From Mediterranea massiliensis (GTDB taxonomy: Bacteria > Bacteroidota > Bacteroidia > Bacteroidales > Bacteroidaceae), in NCBI GenBank assembly GCA_015060695.1, contig SUYA01000005.1:96541-160540 (forward strand): DNA of 64,000 bases. Reading direction: 5' to 3'. A model generated the notes under the pieces. It was not told where the DNA came from and searched no databases. It was given only the letters and a program-made list of their open reading frames with translations. Position 1 is the first letter of the stretch, and each line of letters opens with the position of its first letter. The position numbers and the translations under genes were made by a program. This document shows positions 35,613 to 45,500 of the stretch, piece by piece.

Positions 35613-38573
35613 TTATTGTTTATTGGCTTTATAAAGTATGTTGTATTCATCGTTTGCAAGCCACTGCAAAACGTCGTATTCAAATGTTCCACCATTTATA
35701 ATTAATGTCGGCGCATCACCTTTATAGCCACTACCAATGGAAACAGTACCACCTAAGAAGTTACCACCATTAATAGTGATTTTGGTGTTGGCATGGCTGT
35801 TACCATATGAATACGTGTACATCACGTTATTATCAGCATTTGATTCTTTTGTAGATTGTAGGGTGCCATCATTAATTTCTACTGTAATAGTAGGTTTGAC
35901 ATTTGCATCACTTCCAGGTAAATGTATCCATGCTGGTGTCTTTGCTTCGATGAGACCACTATTCATTTTAAAGAAAACATTGTCTTGATTAAATTTGGCT
36001 ACACGTAATGCACAACGATCACCAATCAATTTACCACCATTCAGTGTAAAGACGCCTTTATTATCTACAGCATAGCTGGCACCGCCTTCACTACCGTTAC
36101 AAACAGTTACATTTTCACTGATGGTTAAGGTACTTTCGTTAGTGATTGTATTGGTTGCATATCCGGGAATTTGCTGTAAGTCTGGATCTGCTGCTGTAAA
36201 TGTAAGTTTTGCATCTTTGTTATCACCTGTATTGACAATGTTCAAAGTGCCACGGTTATCAAAGATAGCCGATGCTTTTCCATCGTTACTAACAGCATAG
36301 CTCAAATCATGTCCGTTCAAATCAAAGTTTAAAGTAGTATTTGCCTTAATGGTAATTGTTTTTGCAAGAGTAATTGTTTTTCCCAACTTAATAGATGCTT
36401 CTTCTGATAAATAATCAAACACAGAAGCATCTGTGAAAGTACCACCACTGATGAACTTTGAGCAGTTTTCGCTATAAATCTTACCATCTAATGTACCTCC
36501 GGTTACAGATATCTTAATCTTTTCGGTTGCAGTTTCGTTCTGAACATCTTTTTCGTAAAGAGCTGCGCAGCCATTGAATATACCACCTTTAATAGTAACA
36601 TTCAAATCTAAATCAGTGCTATGTTGAGATACAGCAACGGCTGCACCCGCAATGGTCGTACCACTACCGTTTGGCTCAGAGTTTTCAGGAGTAACTTTGG
36701 CGGTCAATGTACCATTGTTAACAATCAATGTTCCGGCACGCATTTCAATGGCCGAGTTGCCACCGGTAATTATACCATCATTTACAATTAATGTACCGTT
36801 CTGTGGATGGTAAATGGCTGTAGCATCATCCGCATAACCTTGTAAAGTTCCACCGTTAATAGTTACTTTGGTGTTATGGCGGTTTCCATTACCTGCAATA
36901 GCATAATAATATCCTTTCAATGTACCACCCTCTACTATCAACTCAGCAACTTTATTCTCATCATAATTAGTATTAGAAGTAAGCGTAATGGCTGCGTAGA
37001 TCTGATCATTATTATTTGCGTCAATCATACCGTTACCATTATTACTGCTATCTTTTATAATCAGTTTAGCCCCATTCGCTACAACAATTAAAGCATTATT
37101 GGTGGCTGTAAATGTTTCTGCAGGAATAATCTTATAACCATTCAAGTCGATGGTTACGGTATCGTTGATAATCCAAGTTTCATTCAAAACCTTATTTTCT
37201 GTCAGCTTATTATCATCATTATTTTCATTTATAACTTCAATATTGTTACCTTCATAGTTTCCTAAAGTAGCACCTTTCTTGACAGTAACCTTAGTGCTTT
37301 CTGCTGTGCTGGAAATTTCTTCTACCTTACCATAGATAACCACATTTCCTTTTTCAATAATCAATTTTTTAATAGTAACATCTGCACCTACTATCAGTGT
37401 GTTTTCGGCAGTCGATGCTGTTACCTCTCCCAAAGAAATTGCTTCGTTGCCATTGGCTTGCAAAGCTACAGTGGCATTAGGTAAACTCAGGTTTACTTCA
37501 GTTTCTTCATTTACAGTCGGTAAGAAAATATCAAGTTCCGGAATGCTGTTGGATGCATTTTCTTCTTCTTTAATATTCAGTGATGTGGTTTCTTCTGAAA
37601 TTTCACCAATTGTCAAAGTATGTTTTTCTTCTGTATCCTTAGCAGGAATTACAATATTAGCAGTAGGCTCTGTAACTTCTTGCAAGGCCACATTTGTTTC
37701 TTCTTCCATTACTTCATCAACCGATTCTGTAGAAGAAGCTGATGCAGTAGTACCAGATGTGCTATAAGTTAAAACATGCTTATGAAACTCATTACGTTTG
37801 GCTTCAAAGTATGATTGTCCATTTGTTTTCAAAGTGCCAAGCTCTGTACTATTAGAGCTACCATCAACTAAAGTCAGTTTCAATCCATTTGTATAAGTAC
37901 CCACTGCAATGGGGAAATAGAATGTATAGCTGTCTTCATTAGCATCTTGCGGTAGTTTGATGGTAATAGTGCTTGTTCCTTGGGATTCTGAAGAGATCTT
38001 TAATTCTCCATTTTCTACCGTAGCTGCTCCATTCAGTTTTTCGCTGTTATTGGCAGTAAACACAGCTTTAGTATATCCGGTAGGGAAGTTGTTGATAGTA
38101 ACCATCACTAATGCTGATGCGTTCTTGAAACCAATATTGCCGGCTTCATCAAAATCGCCCACCATAACCATTTGGTTAGCTTTATTGTATTCATATTCAG
38201 CCGGTAGTGTTAACGATAATTTGTTACCGTCCCAGTTAGCATTCTGCTGATAGGGATAATATGCATTTACTTTTTCTGTACCGGTAATGTTTATAGGAGC
38301 AAAGGTCGCTGTTTGTGTGCCTTGTCCGGTAGCCAATTTGAATTTATTGTTGGCATAATTGTTTTCTCCATTGCTATAGAAAATACCTATTTCATCGTTA
38401 CTGGCCCAAAGTACTTTGTAACCATCAACAGTAGTACGAGTAGAAACTCCGGAAGTAGTAGCTGTAACTACATTGTCCCCAAAAGTCAATTGCGCATTTT
38501 CTTTCAAATCATTGGTACATGCACTGAAGCTCATAGTCAGTGCAACCATAGCTAAACTAAATAACTTTTTCAT
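35613..38573 (-). CDS. Large surface lipoprotein: fimbrillin-like N-terminus plus beta-helix repeats
   Basis: A 986-residue protein with a lipoprotein signal peptide (MKKLF...SFSAC, Cys-19) followed by TNDLKE, an acidic stretch compatible with surface export in Bacteroidota. Residues 25-270 resemble fimbrillin-like domains (DGYKVLWASNDEIGIF, NAYYPYQ). A Glu/Thr-rich linker is near residues 270-350. From about 380 on, repeated strands of the type TKVTINGGTLQGY, TLIVNNGTLTA and TLIINGGTFEY indicate a right-handed parallel beta-helix. An adhesin or glycan-binding role is likely but unproven. A small peptide gene lies 36 bases upstream in the same direction. Confidence 0.82.
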   Translation of the reverse strand: MKKLFSLAMVALTMSFSACTNDLKENAQLTFGDNVVTATTSGVSTRTTVDGYKVLWASNDEIGIFYSNGENNYANNKFKLATGQGTQTATFAPINITGTEKVNAYYPYQQNANWDGNKLSLTLPAEYEYNKANQMVMVGDFDEAGNIGFKNASALVMVTINNFPTGYTKAVFTANNSEKLNGAATVENGELKISSESQGTSTITIKLPQDANEDSYTFYFPIAVGTYTNGLKLTLVDGSSNSTELGTLKTNGQSYFEAKRNEFHKHVLTYSTSGTTASASSTESVDEVMEEETNVALQEVTEPTANIVIPAKDTEEKHTLTIGEISEETTSLNIKEEENASNSIPELDIFLPTVNEETEVNLSLPNATVALQANGNEAISLGEVTASTAENTLIVGADVTIKKLIIEKGNVVIYGKVEEISSTAESTKVTVKKGATLGNYEGNNIEVINENNDDNKLTENKVLNETWIINDTVTIDLNGYKIIPAETFTATNNALIVVANGAKLIIKDSSNNGNGMIDANNNDQIYAAITLTSNTNYDENKVAELIVEGGTLKGYYYAIAGNGNRHNTKVTINGGTLQGYADDATAIYHPQNGTLIVNDGIITGGNSAIEMRAGTLIVNNGTLTAKVTPENSEPNGSGTTIAGAAVAVSQHSTDLDLNVTIKGGIFNGCAALYEKDVQNETATEKIKISVTGGTLDGKIYSENCSKFISGGTFTDASVFDYLSEEASIKLGKTITLAKTITIKANTTLNFDLNGHDLSYAVSNDGKASAIFDNRGTLNIVNTGDNKDAKLTFTAADPDLQQIPGYATNTITNESTLTISENVTVCNGSEGGASYAVDNKGVFTLNGGKLIGDRCALRVAKFNQDNVFFKMNSGLIEAKTPAWIHLPGSDANVKPTITVEINDGTLQSTKESNADNNVMYTYSYGNSHANTKITINGGNFLGGTVSIGSGYKGDAPTLIINGGTFEYDVLQWLANDEYNILYKANKQ

Positions 38574-38609
38574 AAGTCTTCTCCTTGAATTTAGTTGGAT
38601 AAATTAAGG

Positions 38610-38717
38610 TTAACCGATTCCAGAATTACCGGGATTTCCACTTTCAATAAACCCTTTCTCTACTTGAACTTCGATAATCTCCACGATGGGAGCTTCATAC
38701 ATTTCTTTTTCTTTCAT
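38610..38717 (-). CDS. Small acidic peptide (35 residues) upstream of the lipoprotein
   Basis: An ATG-initiated frame encoding 35 residues with the core YEAPIVEIIEVQVEKGF (residues 7-23) and a Gly/Asn/Ser-rich tail. A peptide with the same core pattern YEAPxVExIEVxVExGF lies upstream of the second surface lipoprotein (61713-61832). Conserved pattern, equal orientation and equal position in both loci argue that it is a real gene. It has no signal peptide or membrane segment. It could be a regulatory or chaperone peptide, or a precursor peptide; the function is unknown. Confidence 0.7.
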   Translation of the reverse strand: MKEKEMYEAPIVEIIEVQVEKGFIESGNPGNSGIG

Positions 38718-38766
38718 ACTATAAGTTATAAGTGTAATTTAATTGATTAATAATCTTTACAAACTA

Positions 38767-38790
38767 CCCCCCCCCCTAAAATTTTTAGGG
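38767..38790 (-). promoter_or_regulatory. C10 tract and dyad upstream of the small peptide gene
   Basis: Ten Cs at 38767-38776 (a G10 tract on the coding strand) overlap the palindrome CCCTAAAATTTTTAGGG (38774-38790). TAGTTTG follows the tract on the minus strand and is one base short of the TAnnTTTG -7 consensus. Tract-length change could alter promoter spacing. Confidence 0.5.
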
Positions 38791-38910
38791 AGTGTGTAAC
38801 ATCAACAAATTAAGGAAGTTAAGTTGAATTAAACAAAATAATTTGCACTTATTTTTGAAAAAGTGCGAAATAATTGCTTTCTTTGTCAAGAAAACTAAAA
38901 ACAAGGTACA

Positions 38911-39525
38911 ATGAAAAGAAACGTAACGTGGTTTTGGAGCATCTTGCTGGTGGCAGGAATGCTTAGCGCATGTAGTAAAAATGAGGTAAAACAGGCTGAT
39001 AATTCGGCTGCTGTATTGGAAAATATTATGACACGAACCAGTATCCGTGCCTTTACCGACCAACCGGTGGACGAGGCAACGGTGGAGAAATTGTTGCGGG
39101 CAGGCATGGCGGCACCTACGGCTGTCAACAAGCAACCGTGGGCTTTCGTGGTGGTGAACGACCGTGAACAGATGGAACGCTTGCGCCAAGTGCATCCGTT
39201 TGCTCAGATGCTGAAGTCGGCACAACTGGCCATCGTGGTGTGTGGTGATATGACGAAAGCCTTAGAAGGTGGGGGACAGGCCTACTGGATTCAAGATGCT
39301 TCGGCCGCTACCGAGAATATTTTGCTGGCGGCTCACGGATTGGGATTGGGGGCTGTGTGGTGTGGTGTCTATCCCAACGAAGCGGTTTATCCGAAGGTGA
39401 CGGAGGTGTTGGAATTGCCTTCGTATGTCATTCCGCTGAATATCATTCCTATCGGTTATCCGGCTCAGTCGCCGACTCCGAAGGATAAGTGGAAACCGGA
39501 GAATATCCATTATAATAAGTGGTAA
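38911..39525 (+). CDS. Nitroreductase-family lipoprotein
   Basis: A 204-residue FMN-dependent nitroreductase fold with an added lipoprotein signal peptide ending at AGMLSAC (Cys-21). Family marks are RTSIRAFTDQPVDEATVEKL with the FMN-binding Arg-x-Ser pattern, MAAPTAVNKQPWAF, and GLGLGAVWCGVYP followed by IIPIGYPAQSP. Nitroreductases are normally cytoplasmic, so envelope anchoring is unusual. Its electron donor outside the cytoplasm is unclear. A near-consensus element TTTCTTTG lies about 30 bases upstream. It is divergent from the small peptide/lipoprotein pair. Confidence 0.85.
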   Translation: MKRNVTWFWSILLVAGMLSACSKNEVKQADNSAAVLENIMTRTSIRAFTDQPVDEATVEKLLRAGMAAPTAVNKQPWAFVVVNDREQMERLRQVHPFAQMLKSAQLAIVVCGDMTKALEGGGQAYWIQDASAATENILLAAHGLGLGAVWCGVYPNEAVYPKVTEVLELPSYVIPLNIIPIGYPAQSPTPKDKWKPENIHYNKW

Positions 39526-39537
39526 TTCTCTTCTCTT

Positions 39538-39668
39538 AAAACTCCTCCACCGCAAGCGGTCCCCCTCCCCTATAAACAGGGGAGGAATAAAGAAACTCTC
39601 CCTCCACTATACCTTACTGAAAAAAGTAGAAGAGTTTTTGAGCGTTAGTTAATAAATAGGAGAGGAAG
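39538..39668. repeat. Family A and family B intergenic repeats
   Basis: A family A copy is at 39538-39589 (AAACTCCTCCACCGCAAGCG... to GGGGAGGAATA). A family B copy is at 39608-39668 (TATACCTTACTG, GTTTTTGAGCGTTAG). They match the cluster at 34732-35446. Confidence 0.8.
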
Positions 39669-39748
39669 AAAAACATTGTGACATTAAAATCACGAAAAAA
39701 ATTTCTGTGTAGCGGTGGGAAGTGGTTTCTATAGATTGAATGCTTCAA

Positions 39749-39852
39749 GGGCACCCGCAAGGGGTGCCCCTACGGTGTTGTTGCATTTGTTATTGTTGCG
39801 GAAGGTGTATTTGGTGACGGGGTTATGGTAGGGGCATCCCTTGCGGGTGCCC
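39749..39852. mobile_element. 104-bp MITE-like element, copy 2
   Basis: Same 25-bp terminal inverted repeats and internal sequence as 35074-35177, with one visible substitution (a T for a G in the TGTATNTGG stretch). Similarity continues past the right arm into TTGAACGGTATAG and a family A repeat at 39891-39944, so the duplicated block is larger than the element. Confidence 0.75.
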
Positions 39853-39979
39853 TTGAACGGTATAGTAATGTGTATTCAAAGCAACGGTATTCTAAACTCC
39901 TCCACCGCAAGCGATCCCCCTCCCCTGTGAACAGGGGAGGAATAATGAAACTCTCCTTCTTTATACAAACTGTGGGGGA

Positions 39980-41440
39980 TTAATAGGAAAATGCAGGTTG
40001 ACTTTCGTTGCCGTAGCGGTCGATGGCCGTTACGGCAAAATGTTTACGACGCTCCCAAGGACGTAGCGGAGCATGCAGGAAGGTGGTGCCTTCTACACCT
40101 TGGGCCAAGATATTTGCCGGATTGCTTGTGTCGATGGGTAGCGTCTCTGACGAGTAGATGACATACTTAGGTGCGTTTTGCGGGTCGTTGTCGCTGGCGG
40201 CTTCCCACGTCAGCCGGGTATATCCGGGAGCCTCTTCCATGACTTGCAGACGAGTTGGTGCCGAGGGGGCGATGCTATCGGCCCACGTCATGGGCGGTTG
40301 CAGGGCGGGGGTGGTGTAGTGCTTCATCTGCAACAGGTCGTAGATTCCTTGGGTGTTGTCCATCAGGTATTTCACACGGTAGTGGGCTTCGCCCTCCAAG
40401 TCGTTGTGGCGGATGAAGTAGAGCTGACGATCTATCTCATCGAGCGACCAATTACCCTCTTTGGGGTCGAGGAAGTAGATGCCCAATCCGGGGATTACGT
40501 GCCGTCCCTGCGACTGCTCTTTCCAATCTAAAGCAAAGGGGTAGAAGGCGTTGCCACGGAAATACATCATCGGATAAATCTGGTCTTGAATGCCTTCGCC
40601 CAACCAGCCCTGCACATCTTGATGAACACTGTGAAAGGCATTCCATCCCTTAGAGGAATAGCGGGTAGTGTCGTCGTACTTGCCCACGGGACTGGTGCTG
40701 ACCTTTACCCAAGGTTTCAGTGCCTTGACACCTTTGTAAATGTGGCGCACTATCTCGGTGATGTTGTCGCGACGCCATTGTGCCAGTGTGCGTCCCTTGC
40801 CGTAGCGGCGAAAACTCTGTGTGTCGGGGAAGCGGAGGGCACGTTCGGGGTAGCGCAGGTAGTCGAAGTGTACACCGTCTATGTCGTAATTAGTCACCAT
40901 TTCGCGCACCAAGCTCATCAGGTACTCTTTGGTTTGTGGATTTCCCGGATTCAGGAAGTACTCTCGTTTGTAGGCTACGGTGATGGCGGGCTTCTTCTTG
41001 GTAACCGACTCTTTGCCCAACCGAGATACATGCCGACGGTTGCCCAAAGGGATGCTGACAATCCAGGCGTGGCACTCCATGCCTCGCTTGTGGCACTCGG
41101 CTACGGCAAAGGCCAGTGGGTCGTAGCCGGGGTCTTTGCCCACGGTGCCGGTCAATATGGAGTTGAAGGGTTCTATCTTTGAACGGTATAACACGTCGCC
41201 TCGAGTACGGGCTTGGAAAAGTACGGTGTTGAAGTGAGCTGCTTTTAGCTTGTCGAGAATAGCAATCAACTCTTCTTGTTGGCGGCGCATGGTGGCGGCA
41301 TTGGTGGCACGGGTTTGCGGCCAGTCCAATCCATAGACGCCTGTAATCCAAGCGGCCCGCACTTCGTGCTTGCGTGGTTGTGCCCCGACCGGCCAAGCAG
41401 CCAAGAGCAGGAGTAATAATAATAGGACATATCGGTTCAT
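39980..41440 (-). CDS. GHL10-type glycosidase with C-terminal FN3-like domain
   Basis: A 486-residue exported protein with a strong signal peptide (MNRYVLLLLLLLLAAWPVGA). The body matches the glycosyl-hydrolase-like 10 (DUF187/YngK) family: EVRAAWITGVYGLDWPQT, FNTVLFQARTRGDVLYRS, DIDGVHFDYLRYP (acidic active-site strand), VKVSTSPVGKY and IQDQIYPMMYF. The last 95 residues (SAPTRLQVMEEAPGYTRLTW) resemble an FN3 module. Related proteins are linked to cell-wall or glycan turnover. The ATG at 41440 starts the signal peptide; upstream in-frame sequence overlaps the transporter gene. Confidence 0.87.
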   Translation of the reverse strand: MNRYVLLLLLLLLAAWPVGAQPRKHEVRAAWITGVYGLDWPQTRATNAATMRRQQEELIAILDKLKAAHFNTVLFQARTRGDVLYRSKIEPFNSILTGTVGKDPGYDPLAFAVAECHKRGMECHAWIVSIPLGNRRHVSRLGKESVTKKKPAITVAYKREYFLNPGNPQTKEYLMSLVREMVTNYDIDGVHFDYLRYPERALRFPDTQSFRRYGKGRTLAQWRRDNITEIVRHIYKGVKALKPWVKVSTSPVGKYDDTTRYSSKGWNAFHSVHQDVQGWLGEGIQDQIYPMMYFRGNAFYPFALDWKEQSQGRHVIPGLGIYFLDPKEGNWSLDEIDRQLYFIRHNDLEGEAHYRVKYLMDNTQGIYDLLQMKHYTTPALQPPMTWADSIAPSAPTRLQVMEEAPGYTRLTWEAASDNDPQNAPKYVIYSSETLPIDTSNPANILAQGVEGTTFLHAPLRPWERRKHFAVTAIDRYGNESQPAFSY

Positions 41441-41444
41441 GCGG

Positions 41445-42017
41445 CTAATATAGCAACATTCCGGCAATGCCACAAATAATAATCATTAAAATGGGGCTGA
41501 CCTTGAAACGACGAGTGGCTACGAAGGTAACTACAAAGAGGGTGCAACTGATGAGGAAGGTGCGGAGGTCGTTGGAAGGAGAACCGAAATTCTCGACATT
41601 CATCAATACCAATGCTGCGGCAGCCAGCAAACCCACCACCGCCGGACGAAGACCGCTGAAGACGGCCGCTACCGCCGGATGCTTCTGGTACTTCAAGAAG
41701 AAACGGCTGATGGCAAGCATCAAGATGAAGGAGGGGAGTACTACAGCCAAGGTGGCGGTGACCGAACCAAGTATGGCTATGGAGGGTGTGTAGCCGGCTT
41801 CTATCAGGGTGCTGTAGCCTACATAAGTAGCCGAGTTGATGCCTATGGGGCCGGGAGTCATCTGACTGATGGCTACAATGTCGGTAAACTCTTGTGCCGT
41901 CAGCCAACCGTGGCGTGTCACTACTTCGGCTTGAATCATGGAGAGCATGGCGTATCCGCCGCCAAAGCCGAACAACCCTATCTTAAAGAATGTATAGAAT
42001 AATTGTAAAAACAGCAT
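41445..42017 (-). CDS. Chromate transporter family, short-chain subunit
   Basis: A 190-residue membrane protein of the CHR family (one-domain type) with about six membrane segments. FFKIGLFGFGGGYAMLSMIQ and SQMTPGPIGINSATYVGY are the family motifs. Short CHR proteins work as pairs encoded in tandem, and the partner gene ends one base upstream. Chromate or sulfate export is the family role; the true substrate in an anaerobe is unknown. ATG at 42017 is used, just after the partner's stop. Confidence 0.88.
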   Translation of the reverse strand: MLFLQLFYTFFKIGLFGFGGGYAMLSMIQAEVVTRHGWLTAQEFTDIVAISQMTPGPIGINSATYVGYSTLIEAGYTPSIAILGSVTATLAVVLPSFILMLAISRFFLKYQKHPAVAAVFSGLRPAVVGLLAAAALVLMNVENFGSPSNDLRTFLISCTLFVVTFVATRRFKVSPILMIIICGIAGMLLY

Positions 42018-42018
42018 G

Positions 42019-42570
42019 CTAATTCTCAATTTTCATTTTCCAAAAGTAACCTCCAATACCGGTGAGGATAATAATCCAGATGGGCGAAAAGCCCAAAAGC
42101 CATATGAGTAGTGCCGAAACAATGGGTATCCAAACGGTGTAGCGATTGATTTTGGCCGAGCGTGCCATGTTGAAGGTAGGAGCGGCTATCAGTGCAACCA
42201 CTGCCGGACGGATGCCTTTGAAGATGGCTTCGACTGTGGGATTTTCTTTGAATTGGTGGAAGAACAGCGCGATGCTCAGTATGATGAGAAACGAAGGAAG
42301 GATGGTGCCTAAGGCGGTAGTCAGACAACCCTTAATGCCCCGCAGGCGGTAGCCCACAAAGATGGCAATGTTGACGGCCAACACACCGGGTGCCGACTGG
42401 GCAATGGCCAGCAGGTCGAGAAAATCTTCCTTGTCAATCCAATGGCGCCGGTTCACTATTTCGTTTTCGATAAGTGGTACCATGGCATATCCACCACCGA
42501 TGGTAAATGCACCAATCTTGAAAAACAGGCCAAATGCTTCTAAGTAAAAGTTTACTTCTTTGTTTCTCAT
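42019..42570 (-). CDS. Chromate transporter family, short-chain partner subunit
   Basis: A 183-residue CHR-family membrane protein. FFKIGAFTIGGGYAMVPLIE and IAQSAPGVLAVNIAIFVGYRL match the conserved halves. It is first of the pair on the minus strand and is 6 bases downstream of the hybrid sensor gene, so all three may share a transcript. Inverse topology of paired subunits is known for this family. Confidence 0.88.
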   Translation of the reverse strand: MRNKEVNFYLEAFGLFFKIGAFTIGGGYAMVPLIENEIVNRRHWIDKEDFLDLLAIAQSAPGVLAVNIAIFVGYRLRGIKGCLTTALGTILPSFLIILSIALFFHQFKENPTVEAIFKGIRPAVVALIAAPTFNMARSAKINRYTVWIPIVSALLIWLLGFSPIWIIILTGIGGYFWKMKIEN

Positions 42571-42576
42571 CTTTTT

Positions 42577-45500
42577 TTAATTACGTTTCAGGTATTGGCT
42601 GGGGCTGACCTTGAAATGCTTTTTGAATACTTCGCGGAAGTATTTGGCATCGTTGAATCCGGTCATCTCGGCTATTTCTGTGATGCTGTATTTCTGCTCC
42701 TTCAACAGTTGGGCGGCATGCTTCAGACGGATGATGCGGATGTAGTCGGCAGGTGACTGTCCTGTCAGGGCACGTAGTTTGTTGTAGAAGCTGGTGCGAC
42801 TCATGGCCAACAATACGCAAAGCTTGTCTATGTTAAAGTCGGGGTCGTCCATGTGCTTTTCTACCTCTTGCTTGAGGGTAGTGATGAATTTCCAATCGAG
42901 GTTGTTGGTACAGTTGGTATTTTCTATCTTTTCCTCGTTTTCATCCAGAAACTCAATGCTGTTATATTTCTGATAAACCCGTTCGCGGTTGGCTAATATG
43001 CCGGCAATAGTGGCTCGCAAGATATTGATGTTAAAAGGCTTGGTGATGTATTCGTCGGCACCATACGTCAGCCCTTTAATAATGTCTTCTTCGCTGCCCA
43101 ATGCGGTGAGCAGTATGATGGGGATGTGCGAAGTAGAGATGTCGTTCTTTAGCTTTTCACACAATTCGTCGCCACGCATTTCGGGCATCATGATGTCGGC
43201 AACAATCAAGTCGGGCATATATTCGTAGATAATCTCTACAGCCTCTTTGCCGTTGGCACAAGTTTGCACAATGTAATTTTCTAACGAACGCTTCAGGTAG
43301 TTGCGCAATTCGTCATTATCTTCCACAATCAGCAACTTCTTTTTCTTGTCGACAGAGGTGGTAGGCATGGACGATGTTTCCTTGTATATTTGTGGTATGT
43401 TGCTGGGGCGTGTGGTGTGCGAGTCGGTTATATGCTCGGCTTGCGGCTTGCTTTCGGTGAATATTGCTTTCGGGAATCCCTCAGCATTTATGGGGAATGT
43501 AATGGTTATGCAAGTGCCTTCGCCCTCCTTGCTGTGGAAGGTTAGTTTGCCGTTGTGCAGACGAACCAGTTTGTCAACTAAGAGCAGACCGATGCCACTG
43601 CCGGTAATCTTCGAGTTGATGGCATTACTGCTTCTGAAGTGGGTTTTGAACAGTTGCTTCTGCTCGTTGACCGGAATGCCTATGCCGGTGTCTTTGATTT
43701 CTATGCTCCAATATTTATCGGTTTCTGTGGTTTTTACTTCTACTTTCCCGTTCTGTGGAGTATATTTCAAGGCATTGGATAGTAGGTTTTTCAAGATAGA
43801 TTCCATCTTGTCTCTATCTAACCATACGTTGAGAGATTGGAAGTTACTCTGATAAGTCAATTCTAATTGTTTGGTAGCTGCATAGCCTTGGAATGCTTGA
43901 ATCAGTTCTTGCATATAGCTGTTCAGCTCGTATTCGGCAATCATCAGTTGGTTGTTGTAATTATCGGCACGTTCGAATGTAATCAAGTTGGTGGTCAGTC
44001 GAAGTAGGGCATTCACATTGCGTAGGGCGGTATAGATGCTTTCGCGGCCTCTTTCGCTTAGAGGTTCTTGTTGCTCCATCTCTTCCAACGGGGCCTTAAT
44101 CAGGGTGAGGGGCGTACGGAGGTCGTGGGCTGTGTTGACAAAGAAATTGATTTTCTCTTCGGACAGTTTGCGCTTCTTGCGCAACATGTCGAAGCGTAAG
44201 AAAATGGCTACGCCCACCATGAGTAAAACGGCATACAGCAACAAGGCCCAGAAGCTGAACCAGAAGGGTTGTTCGATAGTGATTTTAATTTCGCGTTCTT
44301 CCAGTGTGATGCGCTTGTCTTCGCTGGAAATGGCTTTTACTTTTAGGGTGTAATCTCCCGGTGAAAGATTGGTGAAGCGGATGTCACATTCTAAGCTTGG
44401 TTCGCTCCATTCATCGAAGAAACCTTCCAACTTCCAGGAGTAGAGAATGAGAGAAGGATGGTCGAAATTAATGGAAGAGACATCGATGGAAAACATGTTC
44501 TGGCTATACTTCAGACGCAGCAGAGAGGTCTTGTCTATCTCATTGGTCAGCGGAGAATCGGCATCGCCCGGATAGACAATCTTGTTGAAGATGCGCAAGT
44601 TGTTGAAGACCATTCTGAAAGTATTGGTGTGCGGTAAACGCATGTCTTTATGGTATTCGATGGCACCGTCGGTACTTCCAAAGATGAAGTTTCCATTCTT
44701 TCGCAAGGTACCCGATGAGGCGTTGAAGTGATCGGACATCAGACCGTGTTCTTTTGTCCAGTTAACAAATTTGCCTTCCGGGATATTGAAGTTGCACAGG
44801 CCGTTCTCCATGCTGAGCACCAATCTGTCGCCGCCGTCGTGCAAGATGTGGTAGATGTTGTTTGAGAGCAAGGCGGTATTGTCCTTATGATAGTGTTCGA
44901 ACTTCTTCTTTTCTGGGTCGTACTGCAACAGACCGGAGTTGTTGGTACCGATGTAGAGCATGCCATTGGGCAATTGAAACAAGCAATAGACGTAATTGGA
45001 TTCTATCGGTAAATGGATATTGGTGTATTGACCACTCTCTTTTTCTAATAAATACAGCCCATTGGCTGTACCAATCCATAAATAATCGTCGTCTTTCTCT
45101 TTGATGACGGTTATGCCGTTCAATCCCGGAATGTGGCGAAGGACTCTGTTCTTCAAGTCAATCTCTTTCAGGTTGTAATACCCTCCCGACCATACTTTCC
45201 CACTTTTGTCTTTCAGCAGAGTGCGGATGTATTTGTCCGGGCGAAGCTCGTTGGTAGTGAATGAAGCCGGTGTGTGGTAGCTGATTTTTCCGTTCCATTT
45301 ATTTATTTGGTAAAGACCGGAGTTGTATCCACCTACCAGGATTTCACCGGGGCGGATTTCGCATAGGGAAAGGAAGGTGTGGTTCTTGTTTTGTATTTCC
45401 GGATTGAAGGAGCTTAAAAAGGTTTGCCACTCCTCTTTGTGGGGGCAGTAGTGGCTGACACCGTTGTTGGTGGCAAACCAAAGGTCGCCTTCCAAGTCTT

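Noticed and set aside
39738..39944. Larger composite transposon formed by the two 104-bp elements
   Set aside because: No transposase gene lies between or beside the copies, and no target duplication could be identified by eye.
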